Shown piece by piece: positions 23,851 through 32,773 of a DNA stretch of 64,000 nt; position 1 is the stretch's first letter; every line of letters starts with the position of its first letter. The notes beneath the pieces are model-generated. The model ran no database searches. It was not told where the DNA came from and worked only from the letters and a program-made list of their open reading frames with translations. Source of the DNA: JBHJHP01 sp042219825 (GTDB taxonomy: Bacteria > Bacteroidota > Bacteroidia > Bacteroidales > UBA5342); NCBI RefSeq assembly GCF_042219825.1, contig NZ_JBHJHQ010000001.1, positions 372,001 to 436,000 of the forward strand. Reading direction: 5' to 3'. Position numbers and translations under genes: made by a program.

Positions 23851-26064
23851 ATGGAAGAAAAAAAAATATACGAGTTACATAAAAAGGCAGAAGCTTTTCT
23901 CAAAGAACGTCTGCTAAAGGATACCTTTGATATTATAGGTCAGATGCTGGAAGAATTGCAAACGGTGGATTTGAAGGATAGGCTGGAACAATATCAGACT
24001 ACCTACAAGTTTATGTTGAAATATACCGTGGCCGGGGTAAAGGATCCGGAAAGGGACACCATTTATCACGATCTTATTACATCCGCTTTTCATCTGCTGG
24101 ATGAGGTGACACAACAAATGCTTACCAAAAATTCTACAGCACTACCTTTTACTATTAAACGCTCATTCCCAGCTCCAAAGGCAGAACTGGTACGAGACCG
24201 AATTGAATCCGTGCAACGCTATTGTGATAAACTGGAACTGTCTGCCCTGGTTGAAACTGCCTCTGATGATTCAGTTGAAGGCGACAGGTTTCTGGAAGAT
24301 CTTCAGTTCTTTTTTAATTATTTCTGGACAACTGATTTTTACAGCGAGCACATAACTCAGCATTTCAAAGAATTTGTGGAAATGGGTAACGGACCGGTTT
24401 ATTCAAAGTCGTTGATGATTTCTGCATTAACACTGAGCTCCATGCGCTGCTTTGATCCGGAAAAATTAAAACTGCTGTTCGATTATTCGGTGCATACGAA
24501 TGATGAGATCAGACAGAGGGCCATTTTCGGTGCATTGATTGTGCTTTATCTTTACGATGGCAGACTGCAGTTTTTCCCTGAAATTAATCACCGGCTGGAG
24601 CTGTTAAGCGAAGATAAACGCTTTGTGAAAAGTGTGGAGAAAATCGTTATTCAATTGATCCGGAGTAAGGAAACAGAAAAACTGACAAAGAAAATGCAGG
24701 AGGAGATTTTGCCGGAAATGGTTAAAATGAATCCGTATATCATGGATAAACTGAATCTGGATAACCTGCTGAAAGATGATATGACGGAAGATAAAAACCC
24801 GGATTGGCAACATATGTTCGACGATGTTCCGGGCCTGACCAACAAACTGGAAGAATTTTCAGAACTACAGATGGAAGGCGCAGATGTGTTCATGAGTACA
24901 TTTGCCATGCTGAAAAGTTTTCCTTTTTTTAAACGCCTGATCAACTGGTTTATTCCATTCTCAGTACAGCACCCGGATCTGGTCAGATCGGCAGGTGATG
25001 ACCTTAAATCAGATTTTATTATCGCCTTAAAAGATACGCGCTTTTTATGCAATTCGGACAAATATTCGTTTGTGCTCAGTGTGCAGCAGGTACCATCGTC
25101 TTACAAGGAGATGATGTCTAAAGCGCTGAATGCGGAACTGGGACAGTTTGATGAAAATGATAAGGACGAATCAGTGATTAATCCTGATCTGAATGCAGAA
25201 AAAGTCTCTAACCAGTATATTCAGGATCTGTACCGTTTTGTCAAACTTCATCCACAAAAGCGCGATTTTGGAGACCTTTTTAACTGGCGTCTGGATTTTC
25301 ACAACAAGAAGTTTTTTGAAAAGATTATTGAAGATAAAAAACGGTGGCGCAATATAGGGGAATATTATTTTGCTAAAAACTATTTTGTGGAAGCGCTGGA
25401 AGTATTTGAAATTTTGCTTGAGGATGATCCTGAAAATGTTGAGATTCTGCAAAAAGCAGGTTATTCCATGCAACTGGCAGGCGATTATCAGGGAGCGCTT
25501 AAGTTTTATACCAAGGCGGACCTTATCCGGTCTCAGGAACTGTGGACTATAAAAAAGATTGCATATTGCTACCGGCAGTTAAATATGCCTGATAAAGCGC
25601 TTGAATATTACCGTCAGGCAGAGGTAATCGACGATGAGAACCTCAGCGTGCAGCTGTCTGTAGGACATTGTTTGCTGGATCAGAAGAAATTTGATGAGGC
25701 TTTGAAATACTACTTCAGGGTGGAATACCTGGATACAAAAAATACAAAGGTCTGGAAGCCCATTGCCTGGTGCTCCTTTGTGACAGGGAAACTGGATCAG
25801 GCTACAAAATATTACCAGAAAATTATTGACAACAAACCCGATATGCACGATTACATGAACCTTGGGCATGTTAAGTGGGTTGCGAAGGACAGACAAGGGG
25901 CCTTGAACATGTATAAACAAAGCGTGAATCTGTTCAGAGGAGACATGGAAAAGTTTATAAAGGTGTTTAACGTCGATAAAACGCTTTTGGTGGAGAAAGG
26001 TGTGGATCAAAATGAAATACCCATTATGCTGGACCGATTGCGTTACGATCTTGATCAGATTTAG
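23851..26064 (+). CDS. Large TPR repeat protein
   Basis: A 737-residue soluble protein without a signal peptide. The first 480 residues are helical and contain no domain I recognise. From about 500 to 690 there are several tetratricopeptide repeats with the typical W/Y-G-A-F-P spacing, for example YFAKNYFVEALEVFEILLEDDPEN, AGYSMQLAGDYQGALKFYTKA and YCYRQLNMPDKALEYYRQA. TPR arrays act as protein-binding scaffolds. It is the last gene of the run that begins at 22905. The convergent bd-oxidase operon ends about 50 bp further on. A specific role is not recognisable. Confidence 0.75.
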   Translation: MEEKKIYELHKKAEAFLKERLLKDTFDIIGQMLEELQTVDLKDRLEQYQTTYKFMLKYTVAGVKDPERDTIYHDLITSAFHLLDEVTQQMLTKNSTALPFTIKRSFPAPKAELVRDRIESVQRYCDKLELSALVETASDDSVEGDRFLEDLQFFFNYFWTTDFYSEHITQHFKEFVEMGNGPVYSKSLMISALTLSSMRCFDPEKLKLLFDYSVHTNDEIRQRAIFGALIVLYLYDGRLQFFPEINHRLELLSEDKRFVKSVEKIVIQLIRSKETEKLTKKMQEEILPEMVKMNPYIMDKLNLDNLLKDDMTEDKNPDWQHMFDDVPGLTNKLEEFSELQMEGADVFMSTFAMLKSFPFFKRLINWFIPFSVQHPDLVRSAGDDLKSDFIIALKDTRFLCNSDKYSFVLSVQQVPSSYKEMMSKALNAELGQFDENDKDESVINPDLNAEKVSNQYIQDLYRFVKLHPQKRDFGDLFNWRLDFHNKKFFEKIIEDKKRWRNIGEYYFAKNYFVEALEVFEILLEDDPENVEILQKAGYSMQLAGDYQGALKFYTKADLIRSQELWTIKKIAYCYRQLNMPDKALEYYRQAEVIDDENLSVQLSVGHCLLDQKKFDEALKYYFRVEYLDTKNTKVWKPIAWCSFVTGKLDQATKYYQKIIDNKPDMHDYMNLGHVKWVAKDRQGALNMYKQSVNLFRGDMEKFIKVFNVDKTLLVEKGVDQNEIPIMLDRLRYDLDQI

Positions 26065-26112
26065 ATCGAACACCTGTCCTGCATAACGGGTAGAGTATGC
26101 TATAAGAATTGA

Positions 26113-26220
26113 CTATTTTTCAGTTTTTTCTTCATATTTCTTAACCAGCCATGTCGTCAGATAATAACTGACTACAATCAGAACGGGCCAGGTCAGAAAC
26201 CAAAATACTTCAGTTAACAT
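26113..26220 (-). CDS. 35-aa single-span membrane peptide at the end of the bd-oxidase operon (CydX-like by position)
   Basis: Minus-strand ATG at 26220, stop TAG at 26113-26115. The peptide begins MLTEVFWFLTWPVLIVVSYY, is hydrophobic from about residue 5 to 26, and ends with a charged tail rich in Lys and Glu. It starts 21 bp after the cydB stop. Cytochrome bd oxidases in other phyla carry very small third subunits (CydX, CydS) of this size encoded beside cydB. This peptide has the same size, topology and place but no clear sequence identity to CydX, so the assignment is by context. Coding status is supported by position, membrane pattern and a clean short frame. Confidence 0.65.
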   Translation of the reverse strand: MLTEVFWFLTWPVLIVVSYYLTTWLVKKYEEKTEK

Positions 26221-26241
26221 AGTGTTTAATTTTTATGGTTA

Positions 26242-27387
26242 TTAATATACATGACCTCCATCGTGGCTTTCAAGCTCTGTGGTGGTGATTTTTTCTTTGT
26301 TTATGGCTCTCCACGCATACCAGATATAAGCCAGTACAAATGGAACGAGGATTGAAACAATTGACATGGCTTTTAATGTAAACGGACTTGAAGAGGCATT
26401 ATGAATGGTCAGTGAGCTCTGTAAAGAACTGAAAGACGGATAAAAGGCTGTATTGTTAAATCCTGCATCAAGCAAAAGTGTTACAACAGCCAGTACCGTG
26501 CCTATTCCTGTGAACCAGATTGCTCCATTCTTTTTATCTGTAAATAATGCCCTGAATAATCCAAACAGAACCAGGACAACGCCGATCAGGAAGAAAATTC
26601 CGACCAATGGCATCTGGATCATGTTATTGAAGTATTTGAACGACTGCATAAATACTTCACCCGTGTCAGGATTTACCGCATAACCATCTCTGAGGAATAA
26701 CCAGATTACAAACGTGAGAAAGGTTACAAGAAAGCCAATTGTATTAGGCAATATCCGTTTTTGTGCTCTTGCGATAAAAGTTTCATCGCTGATGGAATTA
26801 ATGAAATACAGTAACCCATTCACGCGGGCCAGAAAAAATACAGCTAAGCCAAGCGAGAGATTATGAATGTTAAATGCTGCTTCCACGCCTCTTAGCGGAC
26901 CTTCCCATATCACAGATTTGGTTTCTGTGATGCTGAATGCAGAACCTGTGAATAAGGTAGCTACAGCAGTTCCCAGTAATATGGTTCCCAAAGCGCCATT
27001 CAGGAATAAGAATACGTCAAAAGTCTTTTGACCAAGAAAATTATTGGGCTTTGAACGGAATTCATATGAAATGGCCTGAATAATGAAGGCAAAAAGTATC
27101 AAAATCCAAACCCAGTATGCGCCACCGAAGCTGGTAGAATAAAAGAGTGGGAAAGAGGCAAAAAATGCACCTCCAAACGTTACCAGCGTGGTAAAGGTAA
27201 ATTCCCACTTACGGCCAAGCGAATTGGCTATCAATGCTTTTTCCTGGTTATTTTTGGCCAGTGACAGAATAAATGTCTGGCCACCCTGAACGAAAAGCAG
27301 AAATACGAGTAATCCACCTAAAAGGGCATCCACAAAAAACCAGTAGTGTTGAAATATATTATATGTACTTTGTTCCATGATATTCAT
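26242..27387 (-). CDS. cydB: Cytochrome bd ubiquinol oxidase subunit II
   Basis: A 381-residue membrane protein with the CydB pattern of about eight to nine helices: GGLLVFLLFVQGGQTFILSL at the N-terminus, GRKWEFTFTTLVTFGGAFFASFPLFYS, and GFNNTAFYPSF plus FTLKAMSIVSILVPFVLAYI near the C-terminus. It pairs with CydA to reduce oxygen to water with quinol, at high oxygen affinity. The start ATG 27387 lies 2 bp after the cydA stop; an internal ATG (27378) is an alternative start. Operon order on the minus strand is DUF4492, cydA, cydB, 35-aa peptide. Confidence 0.95.
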   Translation of the reverse strand: MNIMEQSTYNIFQHYWFFVDALLGGLLVFLLFVQGGQTFILSLAKNNQEKALIANSLGRKWEFTFTTLVTFGGAFFASFPLFYSTSFGGAYWVWILILFAFIIQAISYEFRSKPNNFLGQKTFDVFLFLNGALGTILLGTAVATLFTGSAFSITETKSVIWEGPLRGVEAAFNIHNLSLGLAVFFLARVNGLLYFINSISDETFIARAQKRILPNTIGFLVTFLTFVIWLFLRDGYAVNPDTGEVFMQSFKYFNNMIQMPLVGIFFLIGVVLVLFGLFRALFTDKKNGAIWFTGIGTVLAVVTLLLDAGFNNTAFYPSFSSLQSSLTIHNASSSPFTLKAMSIVSILVPFVLAYIWYAWRAINKEKITTTELESHDGGHVY

Positions 27388-27389
27388 TT

Positions 27390-28976
27390 TTAGTGTTCCT
27401 GAGGACCTTTTTTAATTTGGGTAAACATGATACGCAGTTCGGCAATCAGAAGTGCTGTAAAAATAGCAGCAAACATCCAGAAAGTTGTAATTACCGAAGC
27501 GCTATCTATTTTAGTTACTGCAGTTAACGTAGGCATTAAATCCTGAATTACCCAGGGTTGTCTTCCAATTTCAGCGACATTCCAGCCGGCAATGGAAGCT
27601 AAGTAGGTAAGTGGAACAAATACTATCCCCAGCCATAATAACCACTTGTTTTTTTCAAGTGTTCCTCGGTATAACATATAACCAAATATTCCTAATACTA
27701 TGATAAACATGAACCCAAGGATTACCATAACATGGAATGAATAGAATGTTAATGACACATTTGGTATCAGTTTATACGCGTTTTTCTCACGAACCGATTT
27801 ATCCGGATGATAGTAATCACCATATCCGAAATATTTGAAGTAGTTGTTCAGCCATTGTTCATTTTTAAACTGAGCATATAATTCCTGATATCGTGGATCA
27901 GTTTTATCCTTTATGGAACTGAATTCCTTTAGTGCTTCCTTGGCAACATGACCGCGTGATATTTTTTCTTCGAATGATAAAATCCCCTGTTCCGGATTTC
28001 CTTTAACGAGGTCTTTAATTCCCGGTACAAATGATTGAAAATCTCCAAATGCCAGTAATGAAAGGAAGCCGGGAATAGGAACATCCATTTTTACCAGAAA
28101 TTTTCCTTCAGCATCTAAATTCTCTGTTCCCGTATTTGTCAGTATCCCGAAAGCTACAAGTGGTGCTTCTTCAGAACCTTCGTAAAGTCCTTCGGCAGCA
28201 GCCAGTTTCATCGGTTGATTTTCACTTACCGATTTGGCGCTGTAATCTCCGGTGCTTGCAAGATAAATGGACGATAATAATCCGAATACAGTGGCTACCA
28301 ATATACTCTTTTTCGCCATTTCAATATGTCTTTTCTTCAGGAGAAACCATGAGCTGATTCCAATAACAAAAAAGCTGGCAAGCACAAAGCCTGATGAGGT
28401 TGTATGTATAAACTTACTGATAGCCATGGGAGAGAAGAGGACCTCCCAGAAATTGACCATTTCATTCCTTACCGTTTCCGGATTAAACCACATTCCTGTG
28501 GGATTTTGCATCCAGCCATTGGCTACAAGTATCCACAAGGCGGAGAGGTTGGCCCCGATGGCTGTCAGCCATGTTGATAACAAGTGAAAACGTTTGCTCA
28601 CCTTGTTCCATCCGAAAAACATTACAGCAATAAAGGTTGACTCCATAAAAAACGCCATGATACCTTCAATTGCCAGCGGTGCACCAAAAATGTCACCTAC
28701 AAACCATGAGTAGTTGGACCAGTTTGTTCCAAACTGGAATTCCATAATAAGTCCGGTTGCTACACCAATAGCAAAGTTAATCCCGAAAAGTGTCATCCAG
28801 AATTTTGTGATTTTTTTCCACTGCTCATTCCCCGTTTTAACGTAAATTGATTCCATGATGGCTATTATAAAGGTAATCCCCAATGTAAGCGGGACAAATA
28901 GCCAATGGTAGATAGCAGTGAGTGCAAATTGTGCCCTGGACCAATTAACAAGGCTCAAGTCAAAGTTCTCTAGCAT
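27390..28976 (-). CDS. cydA: Cytochrome bd ubiquinol oxidase subunit I
   Basis: A 528-residue subunit carrying the hemes and the quinol site. RAQFALTAIYHWLFVPLTLG contains the heme b595 axial His (His24, equivalent to E. coli His19). MEFQFGTNWSNYSWFVGDIFG and the C-terminal AGWNVAEIGRQPWVIQDLM (the GRQPW motif) are family hallmarks. A long hydrophilic region of roughly 150 residues in the middle (about 255-400) corresponds to the quinol-binding Q-loop, here of the long type. It stands between the DUF4492 gene and cydB. Supports microaerobic respiration. Confidence 0.97.
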   Translation of the reverse strand: MLENFDLSLVNWSRAQFALTAIYHWLFVPLTLGITFIIAIMESIYVKTGNEQWKKITKFWMTLFGINFAIGVATGLIMEFQFGTNWSNYSWFVGDIFGAPLAIEGIMAFFMESTFIAVMFFGWNKVSKRFHLLSTWLTAIGANLSALWILVANGWMQNPTGMWFNPETVRNEMVNFWEVLFSPMAISKFIHTTSSGFVLASFFVIGISSWFLLKKRHIEMAKKSILVATVFGLLSSIYLASTGDYSAKSVSENQPMKLAAAEGLYEGSEEAPLVAFGILTNTGTENLDAEGKFLVKMDVPIPGFLSLLAFGDFQSFVPGIKDLVKGNPEQGILSFEEKISRGHVAKEALKEFSSIKDKTDPRYQELYAQFKNEQWLNNYFKYFGYGDYYHPDKSVREKNAYKLIPNVSLTFYSFHVMVILGFMFIIVLGIFGYMLYRGTLEKNKWLLWLGIVFVPLTYLASIAGWNVAEIGRQPWVIQDLMPTLTAVTKIDSASVITTFWMFAAIFTALLIAELRIMFTQIKKGPQEH

Positions 28977-28982
28977 AGTGGT

Positions 28983-29195
28983 TTAATTTAAATTAATAAG
29001 TTCATTTCTAACGTGCTCTGCACGCTCTTTATCGGTGTTATAATTTGTATTTAAAAAATCAGGAAAGAAAAACAGCCTGAGAATTACAAACATGATGAAT
29101 AATTTAATAAGAATAAGTGCCCACAAGGTTTTTCCAACTGTCATGCCATTGAATCCCTCATAATAAAACCTGAATACTTTTTTTAGTAGATTCAT
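28983..29195 (-). CDS. DUF4492 family small membrane protein, bd-oxidase associated
   Basis: A 70-residue protein with an amphipathic N-terminus (FRFYYEGFNGMTVGKTLWAL), one transmembrane helix (about residues 24-45) and a polar tail. This matches the DUF4492 pattern, a family I know as the leading gene of cydAB operons in Bacteroidota. It lies 6 bp upstream of cydA on the same strand. The exact function is unknown; assembly or stability of the oxidase is a reasonable guess from its fixed position. Confidence 0.87.
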   Translation of the reverse strand: MNLLKKVFRFYYEGFNGMTVGKTLWALILIKLFIMFVILRLFFFPDFLNTNYNTDKERAEHVRNELINLN

Positions 29196-29363
29196 ACACA
29201 GTTCTCAGTTAAGCATCAATTTTAAAGAATTATAAAATTATCAATATTTTATCAGATATAAAATTTTCGCACTAAATTATAAAATAAAATAATACCACCA
29301 TGTAGCATATTAGGAATTCTCTAATAAATATTGCTATTTTTACGCGAAATTAAACGGAGGATG

Positions 29364-30674
29364 ATGAATTTTGCCCCTACAAAATATAGTTTAGTATCTG
29401 TTAGCAGTGCTGTTGAGTTTGAAGATGAAGGGTGGACACTGGATTATTCTAATGATGAAACACCGTCGTTGATCCGGGCCGATTATGAAAATAAACAATT
29501 AACCGTAAGAGAAGACCTTCCCGGATTATACAGGTTTGCGGACTGGCTTCCAATTAAAACTGTTCTTGAAGGTTCCGGATCACCTGTTACATACAAAAGT
29601 ACAGGATTAGCCAAAGAACTGGGACTCGAAAATTTATACATTACGTTTAACGGTTACTGGCCGGAAAAAGGGGCAGAAATGAGAACCGGCTCTTTTAAGG
29701 AATGTGAAGCATATTCGGTATGTGCGCGTTTACATGGTATAAGAGACAAAGTTCTGGTTGTGGCTTCCGCAGGGAATACTGCAAGGGCTTTTGCCAGTGT
29801 GTGCAGCCGGAATAAGATTCCTCTTTTACTTTGTGTTCCTGAAGATAACCTGGATGCGCTGTGGTTCGATCATCCTATTGATCCGTGTGTAAAACTGGTT
29901 GCATCACAAAAAGGTGCCGATTATTTCGATGCCATTCATTTGTCTAATATAGTTTGTAAACATTCACATTTTTTGCCAGAGGGCGGTGCTAAGAATATTG
30001 CACGTCGCGATGGAATGGGAACAACAGTTTTATCCGCTGTGACCACTATTGGAGAGATTCCGCATTATTATTTCCAGGCTGTTGGAAGTGGAACTGGTGC
30101 TATTGCGGCATGGGAAGCAAATCTGCGTTTTCTTGAAGACGGTAATTACGGCAATCGTTTGATGAAGCTTATGGTTTCGCAGAATCACCCATTTGTTCCG
30201 ATAGCCGATGCCTATGTGGCAGATTCCCGTGATCTGTTTCCTTTCGATGATGATGAAGCCCGTCGTCAGGTTGAGATTATCAATGCCAAGGTTTTATCCA
30301 ACAGAAAACCACCTTACAGTCTTACCGGAGGTTTGTACGATGCATTAAAAGCTACGGACGGTGAGGTTCTTGTAGCTGATAATGAGGAAGCAGAAGCAGC
30401 TGTTCAATTGTTTAAAAAGTTTGAAGGTGCTGATATTGAACCTGCAGCAGCTATTGCTTTGGCAACCCTTATAAATGAAGTTAAAAGCGGTAAGATTGAG
30501 AAGGATAAAATTATCATGCTTAATATTACCGGCGGCGGCGGTGTGCGTTTCAGAAAAGAGCATAAAATATATAATCTGAAACCGGAAATTATTTTCCCTA
30601 TTGATCCTGATCCTGATCTGGTTATCAAAAAGGTATTGGGATTATTTAAGCCGGATGAAACATTGGTGGGTTAA
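29364..30674 (+). CDS. Cysteate synthase (PLP-dependent)
   Basis: A fold-type II PLP enzyme related to threonine synthase, about 436 residues. It uses O-phosphoserine and sulfite to make L-cysteate. The PLP lysine is in GSFKECEAYSV (Lys112 from this start). SAGNTARAF is the phosphate-loop region, and EGGAKNIARRDGMGTTVLSA, QAVGSGTGAIAAWEANLR and NITGGGGVRF follow the pattern of Bacteroidota cysteate synthases. Cysteate is the head-group precursor of capnine-based sulfonolipids in this phylum. Start: GGAGG immediately precedes two ATGs (29361, 29364); the second has better spacing. Its stop codon overlaps the stop of the convergent phosphatase gene. Confidence 0.83.
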   Translation: MNFAPTKYSLVSVSSAVEFEDEGWTLDYSNDETPSLIRADYENKQLTVREDLPGLYRFADWLPIKTVLEGSGSPVTYKSTGLAKELGLENLYITFNGYWPEKGAEMRTGSFKECEAYSVCARLHGIRDKVLVVASAGNTARAFASVCSRNKIPLLLCVPEDNLDALWFDHPIDPCVKLVASQKGADYFDAIHLSNIVCKHSHFLPEGGAKNIARRDGMGTTVLSAVTTIGEIPHYYFQAVGSGTGAIAAWEANLRFLEDGNYGNRLMKLMVSQNHPFVPIADAYVADSRDLFPFDDDEARRQVEIINAKVLSNRKPPYSLTGGLYDALKATDGEVLVADNEEAEAAVQLFKKFEGADIEPAAAIALATLINEVKSGKIEKDKIIMLNITGGGGVRFRKEHKIYNLKPEIIFPIDPDPDLVIKKVLGLFKPDETLVG

Positions 30675-31132
30675 ATATATTTCTTAATATGCTGCATGGT
30701 AATACCGTTCTGTATGTGAACGCTTTTAATGCCCATATTGCCCACATCGTAAATATTCCTTATCTCATCATCAAAAAATACAAGGTCATCGGTAGTCTTT
30801 TGGGTTTGATCCAGAATTTCTGACAGGTGTTGTGTTTTTGACGTGGGATAAATTTCCTCAATATCGAAAAAATGCCTGATATTAAAGCGTTCGAGTAATT
30901 CTCTTGCTATTTCAGGAGCACAGGTACGCGATGCAGCAGCTATAATTTTGTTGTCGTTTTTGAGTTGTTCCAGTATTATTCGTACGTCTTTGTATAAATG
31001 AATTTCAGAACCATAATAATCCACGATATGATTATTTACATTTTTGTACGGTGGTGTAGTGCAGTCACACCAGGTTCCACCCGCATCCCAAAGCGTAAAA
31101 TCCAGATCAAATACAAAAACTGATTTCGTCAT
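30671..31132 (-). CDS. MDP-1-like HAD phosphatase
   Basis: A 153-residue HAD-superfamily hydrolase with the nucleophile motif DLDFTLWD (Asp9, Asp11), as in magnesium-dependent phosphatase-1. A short cap-like insert (AGGTWCDCTTPPYKN) follows, with motif II Ser/Thr region AAASRTCAP and motif IV FFDDEIRNI. Such proteins dephosphorylate protein tyrosines or sugars; substrate unknown. The gene is convergent with the cysteate synthase gene and they share the palindromic TTAA at 30671-30674 as stop codons on both strands. Downstream regulation unknown. Confidence 0.82.
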   Translation of the reverse strand: MTKSVFVFDLDFTLWDAGGTWCDCTTPPYKNVNNHIVDYYGSEIHLYKDVRIILEQLKNDNKIIAAASRTCAPEIARELLERFNIRHFFDIEEIYPTSKTQHLSEILDQTQKTTDDLVFFDDEIRNIYDVGNMGIKSVHIQNGITMQHIKKYI

Positions 31133-31157
31133 ATCTATTTATAAGTAACACAATTTT

Positions 31158-31198
31158 AGTCACTTGTAACTCTAGTCACTTGTAACTCAAGTCACTCC
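31158..31198. repeat. Short tandem repeat of a 16-bp unit
   Basis: Two and a half units of AGTCACTTGTAACTCW between the phosphatase gene and the DUF4924 gene. Related GTAACTTGTCAC / GTGACAGGTTAC sequence occurs at 10058-10106. Confidence 0.8.
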
Positions 31199-31201
31199 AA
31201 A

Positions 31202-31744
31202 CTAAAGAACTATCTCCTCGTCGCCCCGTTCAAACTTATGATGTCTGGAAGCCAGAAGGCTTATAAGTGCAGATATCCGCTTCAGACCGGACTGTGTGTC
31301 TTTGGTCAATACTTTGCCCTGTAGGCGGAGAAGCAGTGAGCCGTATAAAAACTGGAAAGCAGCCGTAATGTCATTTTCTTCCTTTGTTTTTACTTTCAGA
31401 AGTTCAATATCCGGTTTTGCTGTTGCAAATGTGGTTTGATATCTGACTTCATTCGGAGTTTTCAGCAAGTAAAGGTGTGTGTTATACAAATCCGTTATCA
31501 GGTTTTTTGTGACCTGTAAATGGCCAGAAGCTGTAATGCCTTCATTCCGCATTAACAGAATCAGGTTTTCGTACCATTCCCTGATTTGTGCTTTTACCTC
31601 ATCCGGCTGATCATATTTACTGATAATATGCTGCTGTATGGCTTCAATATTAAAATTGAATGCTCTGATCTGATCTTCAATCTGCCACATGTAAATCAGG
31701 TATTCAGCGATATTTTCTTTGCGTTTTTGTTGCGCAATTAACAT
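31202..31744 (-). CDS. DUF4924 family protein
   Basis: A 180-residue soluble, all-helical protein. The N-terminal IAQQKRKENIAEYLIYMWQ followed by EDQIRAF is the hallmark of DUF4924, a family known to me only from Bacteroidota. No catalytic motif is visible. It is the last gene of the rplY-pth-S4-DUF4924 run, 20 bp after the S4 gene, so it may have a translation-linked role, but this is inferred only from position. Confidence 0.8.
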   Translation of the reverse strand: MLIAQQKRKENIAEYLIYMWQIEDQIRAFNFNIEAIQQHIISKYDQPDEVKAQIREWYENLILLMRNEGITASGHLQVTKNLITDLYNTHLYLLKTPNEVRYQTTFATAKPDIELLKVKTKEENDITAAFQFLYGSLLLRLQGKVLTKDTQSGLKRISALISLLASRHHKFERGDEEIVL

Positions 31745-31764
31745 GATAAATGAAATTAAAGGAT

Positions 31765-32145
31765 TTAATTTTCGTCCCTGAATTTTTCAATATCCCGGCG
31801 TTCTTTTTTGGTTGGGCGTCCTAAGCCTTTTCTCCGGTTGTATTTGCGGTCAAGAATTTGCATCTCAAGAATTTCCTTTTGATCTTCAGGGGTAATATCT
31901 TCCAGATATCCCTGAACCAGTTTGGCTCCCATGCGTTTTTCTGCCAGATCAAGCACCTTGTAACGGTAGGTAACCGGTGGTTCTTTTACCTCTATCTGAT
32001 CGCCAATATTTACCGTTCTCGAGGCTTTGCATTCCTGTCCGTTAATTAATATCCGGCCTTTTTTGCAGGCTTCAGAAGCCATTGACCGGGTTTTAAATAA
32101 CCGGACTGCCCATAGCCATTTATCGATGCGGATATCGTCACCCAT
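31765..32145 (-). CDS. S4-domain RNA-binding protein (Hsp15-like)
   Basis: A 126-residue protein with an N-terminal S4 domain (RIDKWLWAVRLFKTRSMASEA, GRILINGQECKASRTVNIGDQIEV) and a basic C-terminal tail (KYNRRKGLGRPTKKERRDIEKF). Hsp15/HslR binds free 50S subunits carrying nascent chains and helps recycle them, in line with the neighbouring peptidyl-tRNA hydrolase gene, which rescues the same class of stalled products. The start ATG shares one base with the pth stop, indicating coupling. Confidence 0.88.
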   Translation of the reverse strand: MGDDIRIDKWLWAVRLFKTRSMASEACKKGRILINGQECKASRTVNIGDQIEVKEPPVTYRYKVLDLAEKRMGAKLVQGYLEDITPEDQKEILEMQILDRKYNRRKGLGRPTKKERRDIEKFRDEN

Positions 32146-32708
32146 TATTTCTTATTGAACAGGTTCATGGTTCGCTCAACACCAATGGTAGCAAAGGACT
32201 TAATGGCCTCAGCAGCCACTTCTTTCTTTTCTTCAACCGTTTTAAGCTCTTCATCTGACCACTTTCCGAGTACAAAATCAATCTGTTGGCCCTTTGAATA
32301 ATCGTCGCCGATGCCAAACCTAAGCCGGGCATAATTGGTGTGCCCTAATATTTCCTGGATGTTTTTTAGTCCGTTATGGCCTGCATCACCTCCCTTTGAC
32401 CTTATTCTAAGGGTTCCGAAAGGCAGGGCAATATCGTCCAGTGCAATTAATACATTTTTTATGTCAATATTTTCCTGCTGCATCCAGTACCTAACAGCCT
32501 TTCCGCTCAGGTTCACGTATGTGGAAGGTTTTAATAAAATAAGCGTACGACCCTTAAATTTAAGGGTGGCAACATCGCCATAACGCTTATTCTCAAAAAC
32601 AACATTGGACGCCTTTGCAAGGGCGTCCAATATGTCAAAACCTATGTTGTGTCTTGTATTTTCGTATTTCGGGCCAATGTTTCCAAGGCCAACAATTAAA
32701 TACTTCAT
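32145..32708 (-). CDS. pth: Peptidyl-tRNA hydrolase
   Basis: Start set at MKYLIVGLGN (32708), which puts the conserved residues at Asn10 and His20 as in E. coli Pth; upstream in-frame ATGs at 32753 and 32771 would add a basic extension. 187 residues with NTRHNIGF, KPSTYVNLSGKAV, ALDDIALPFGTLRIR and GGDAGHNGLKNI. The enzyme cleaves peptidyl-tRNAs that drop off ribosomes. It lies between rplY (upstream) and the S4 gene (overlapping by one base). Confidence 0.94.
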   Translation of the reverse strand: MKYLIVGLGNIGPKYENTRHNIGFDILDALAKASNVVFENKRYGDVATLKFKGRTLILLKPSTYVNLSGKAVRYWMQQENIDIKNVLIALDDIALPFGTLRIRSKGGDAGHNGLKNIQEILGHTNYARLRFGIGDDYSKGQQIDFVLGKWSDEELKTVEEKKEVAAEAIKSFATIGVERTMNLFNKK

Positions 32709-32773
32709 AGGGTCAATTTCGTTATGGCGTTTGAATCTTTTAAAAAAATTCATCAGCATAACTATTAGCATTT

